Below, piece after piece: positions 63,323-64,000 of a stretch of 64,000 bases of DNA. The notes below the pieces were generated by a model. It was not told where the DNA came from. It saw only the letters and a list, made by a program, of their open reading frames with translations, and did no database searches. Where the stretch lies: the NCBI RefSeq assembly GCF_012726265.1, contig NZ_JAASAG010000004.1:310001-374000 (forward strand). Reading direction: 5' to 3'. Source of the DNA: Streptomyces sp. HNM0575. GTDB lineage: Bacteria; Actinomycetota; Actinomycetes; Streptomycetales; Streptomycetaceae. Positions within the stretch are counted from its first letter, which is position 1. Each line of letters begins with the position of its first letter. The position numbers and the translations under genes were made by a program.

Positions 63323-63955
63323 TCAGCTCACGACGCGGAGCCTGGGGGCCGCGGGCTTGCCCGCCGGTGCCGCGGAAGCAGACCGCCGGTCGCCGGGGTC
63401 CTGACCGTCCGGGCCGTCCCCGCCTTCCGCCTCCTCCACGCTGCCGGCCGTCGCACGCGCCCAGTCGGCCAGGCCCGCGACGTCGATGCCGTGCGGTGCG
63501 TCGCCGCGGTAGGGCTCGATGCCGCCGGCTCCCCGAAGCAGCAGGCGTGCGCCGCCCTTCGTATTGCCGCGGGCGAGGTGCGTGATCCCCACGGCGAGCT
63601 GTGCGAGGCCCTTCCACAGCCCGGTCTCATGTTCCGGGCCCGACTTCCAGGCGTCCTCCAGGACCTCGTGCGCGTGGAAGGGCATCCCCTCGTCGAGCAG
63701 CCGCTGTGCCTCGTCCAGGGTCTCGCCGGGGGTGCGCACCACGCCCTCGGGCTGCCGGGCGACGCCCTGCTGTCCGTACGGAAGCGGCCTTCCCAGCCCG
63801 TCACGGGGACGCGCATTGCGGGCCTTGCCCTCGGGGTCCCGGTCGCGCCGGCCCGCGCGTCCCGCTCCCCGGGCTTCTCCCGAAGCCTCTCCCGAAACGG
63901 CTTCCGGGCCGGCTCCGGAGACGGTCCCGGGAACGGTCTCCGGCACGTACTTCAC
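63323..63955 (-). CDS. DUF309 protein
   Basis: A 210-residue protein; the GTG at 63955 is provisional. The DUF309 helical core reads TLDEAQRLLDEGMPFHAHEV, LEDAWKSGPEHETGLWKGLA, LAVGITHLARGNTKGGARLL. The region before it (RDRDPEGKARNARPRDGLGR, PLPYGQQGV) looks like the usual start region of streptomycete homologs, so the first ~35 residues may be non-native. The frame also stays open to the window edge, reading CEHCGHDPRAG, so a longer gene cannot be excluded. Function unknown. Confidence 0.82.
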   Translation of the reverse strand: MKYVPETVPGTVSGAGPEAVSGEASGEARGAGRAGRRDRDPEGKARNARPRDGLGRPLPYGQQGVARQPEGVVRTPGETLDEAQRLLDEGMPFHAHEVLEDAWKSGPEHETGLWKGLAQLAVGITHLARGNTKGGARLLLRGAGGIEPYRGDAPHGIDVAGLADWARATAGSVEEAEGGDGPDGQDPGDRRSASAAPAGKPAAPRLRVVS

Positions 63956-64000
63956 CCCGGCACGCGGATCGTGACCGCAGTGCTCGCACTCCGCGCGCGA

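Overview
This window comes from a high-GC actinomycete, almost certainly a Streptomyces or close relative. Coding sequences show very strong G/C bias at third codon positions and many GTG starts. Several gene sets are typical of streptomycetes: a complete conservon (cvnABCD), a soluble crr-ptsI pair, a DUF397 protein, and the actinobacterial garA-MerR-DUF151-MerR block. I see no tRNA, rRNA, CRISPR array, insertion sequence or prophage. The region reads as chromosomal core with some accessory metabolic genes.

Positions 1-10.9 kb. A PRC-barrel protein faces dinB, and their tails overlap antisense. Next, on the minus strand, comes a block syntenic with mycobacterial Rv1822-Rv1830: cardiolipin synthase-type CDP-alcohol phosphotransferase, mannose-1-phosphate guanylyltransferase with a degenerate mutase domain, DUF881, small basic protein (DUF1290), a second DUF881 gene with an apparent frameshift, a GarA/OdhI-type FHA protein with an added zinc ribbon, MerR, bifunctional nuclease, MerR. 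The gcvH present in the mycobacterial block is absent.

Positions 11-25 kb hold carbon metabolism. crr-ptsI (PTS EIIA-Glc and Enzyme I) is followed by a conserved protein of unknown function, acetoacetyl-CoA synthetase, a GH31-like protein that seems to lack its catalytic nucleophile, a secreted VanX-type D-Ala-D-Ala dipeptidase, an aldehyde dehydrogenase, a small membrane protein that may be a glpF remnant, and glpK.

Positions 25-40 kb. The conservon cvnABCD (sensor kinase-like protein, roadblock, DUF742, Ras-like GTPase) comes first. Next is what I consider the most interesting locus: a minus-strand set encoding a HEAT-repeat protein, a kleisin-like protein, a winged-helix (Kite/MksE-like) protein and a 1629-residue SMC-like ATPase. 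It resembles MksBEF/Wadjet condensins but lacks a JetD nuclease and has unusual Walker A and Walker B motifs. A cluster of about seven TCAACGGCC-like 10-mers lies between the HEAT gene and the kleisin-like gene.

Positions 40-50 kb carry a PAS-PP2C phosphatase, a Tat-exported GH15 glucoamylase-like enzyme, an NsdA-like regulator divergent from an APH-type kinase (with three 10-bp direct repeats between them), and a secreted amidase ending at a perfect 21-bp terminator hairpin.

Positions 50-64 kb carry two small conserved proteins, then a likely minus-strand operon (MgtC-like protein, FAD oxidoreductase, amino-acid permease, alpha/beta hydrolase, VOC protein), a conserved protein of unknown function, a second amino-acid permease with a GNAT acetyltransferase, a dihydroxyacetone kinase operon dhaKLM, and a DUF309 protein at the edge. 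DhaM takes phosphate from the PTS, so dhaKLM, glpK and crr-ptsI together suggest PTS-linked three-carbon metabolism, although HPr is not encoded here.
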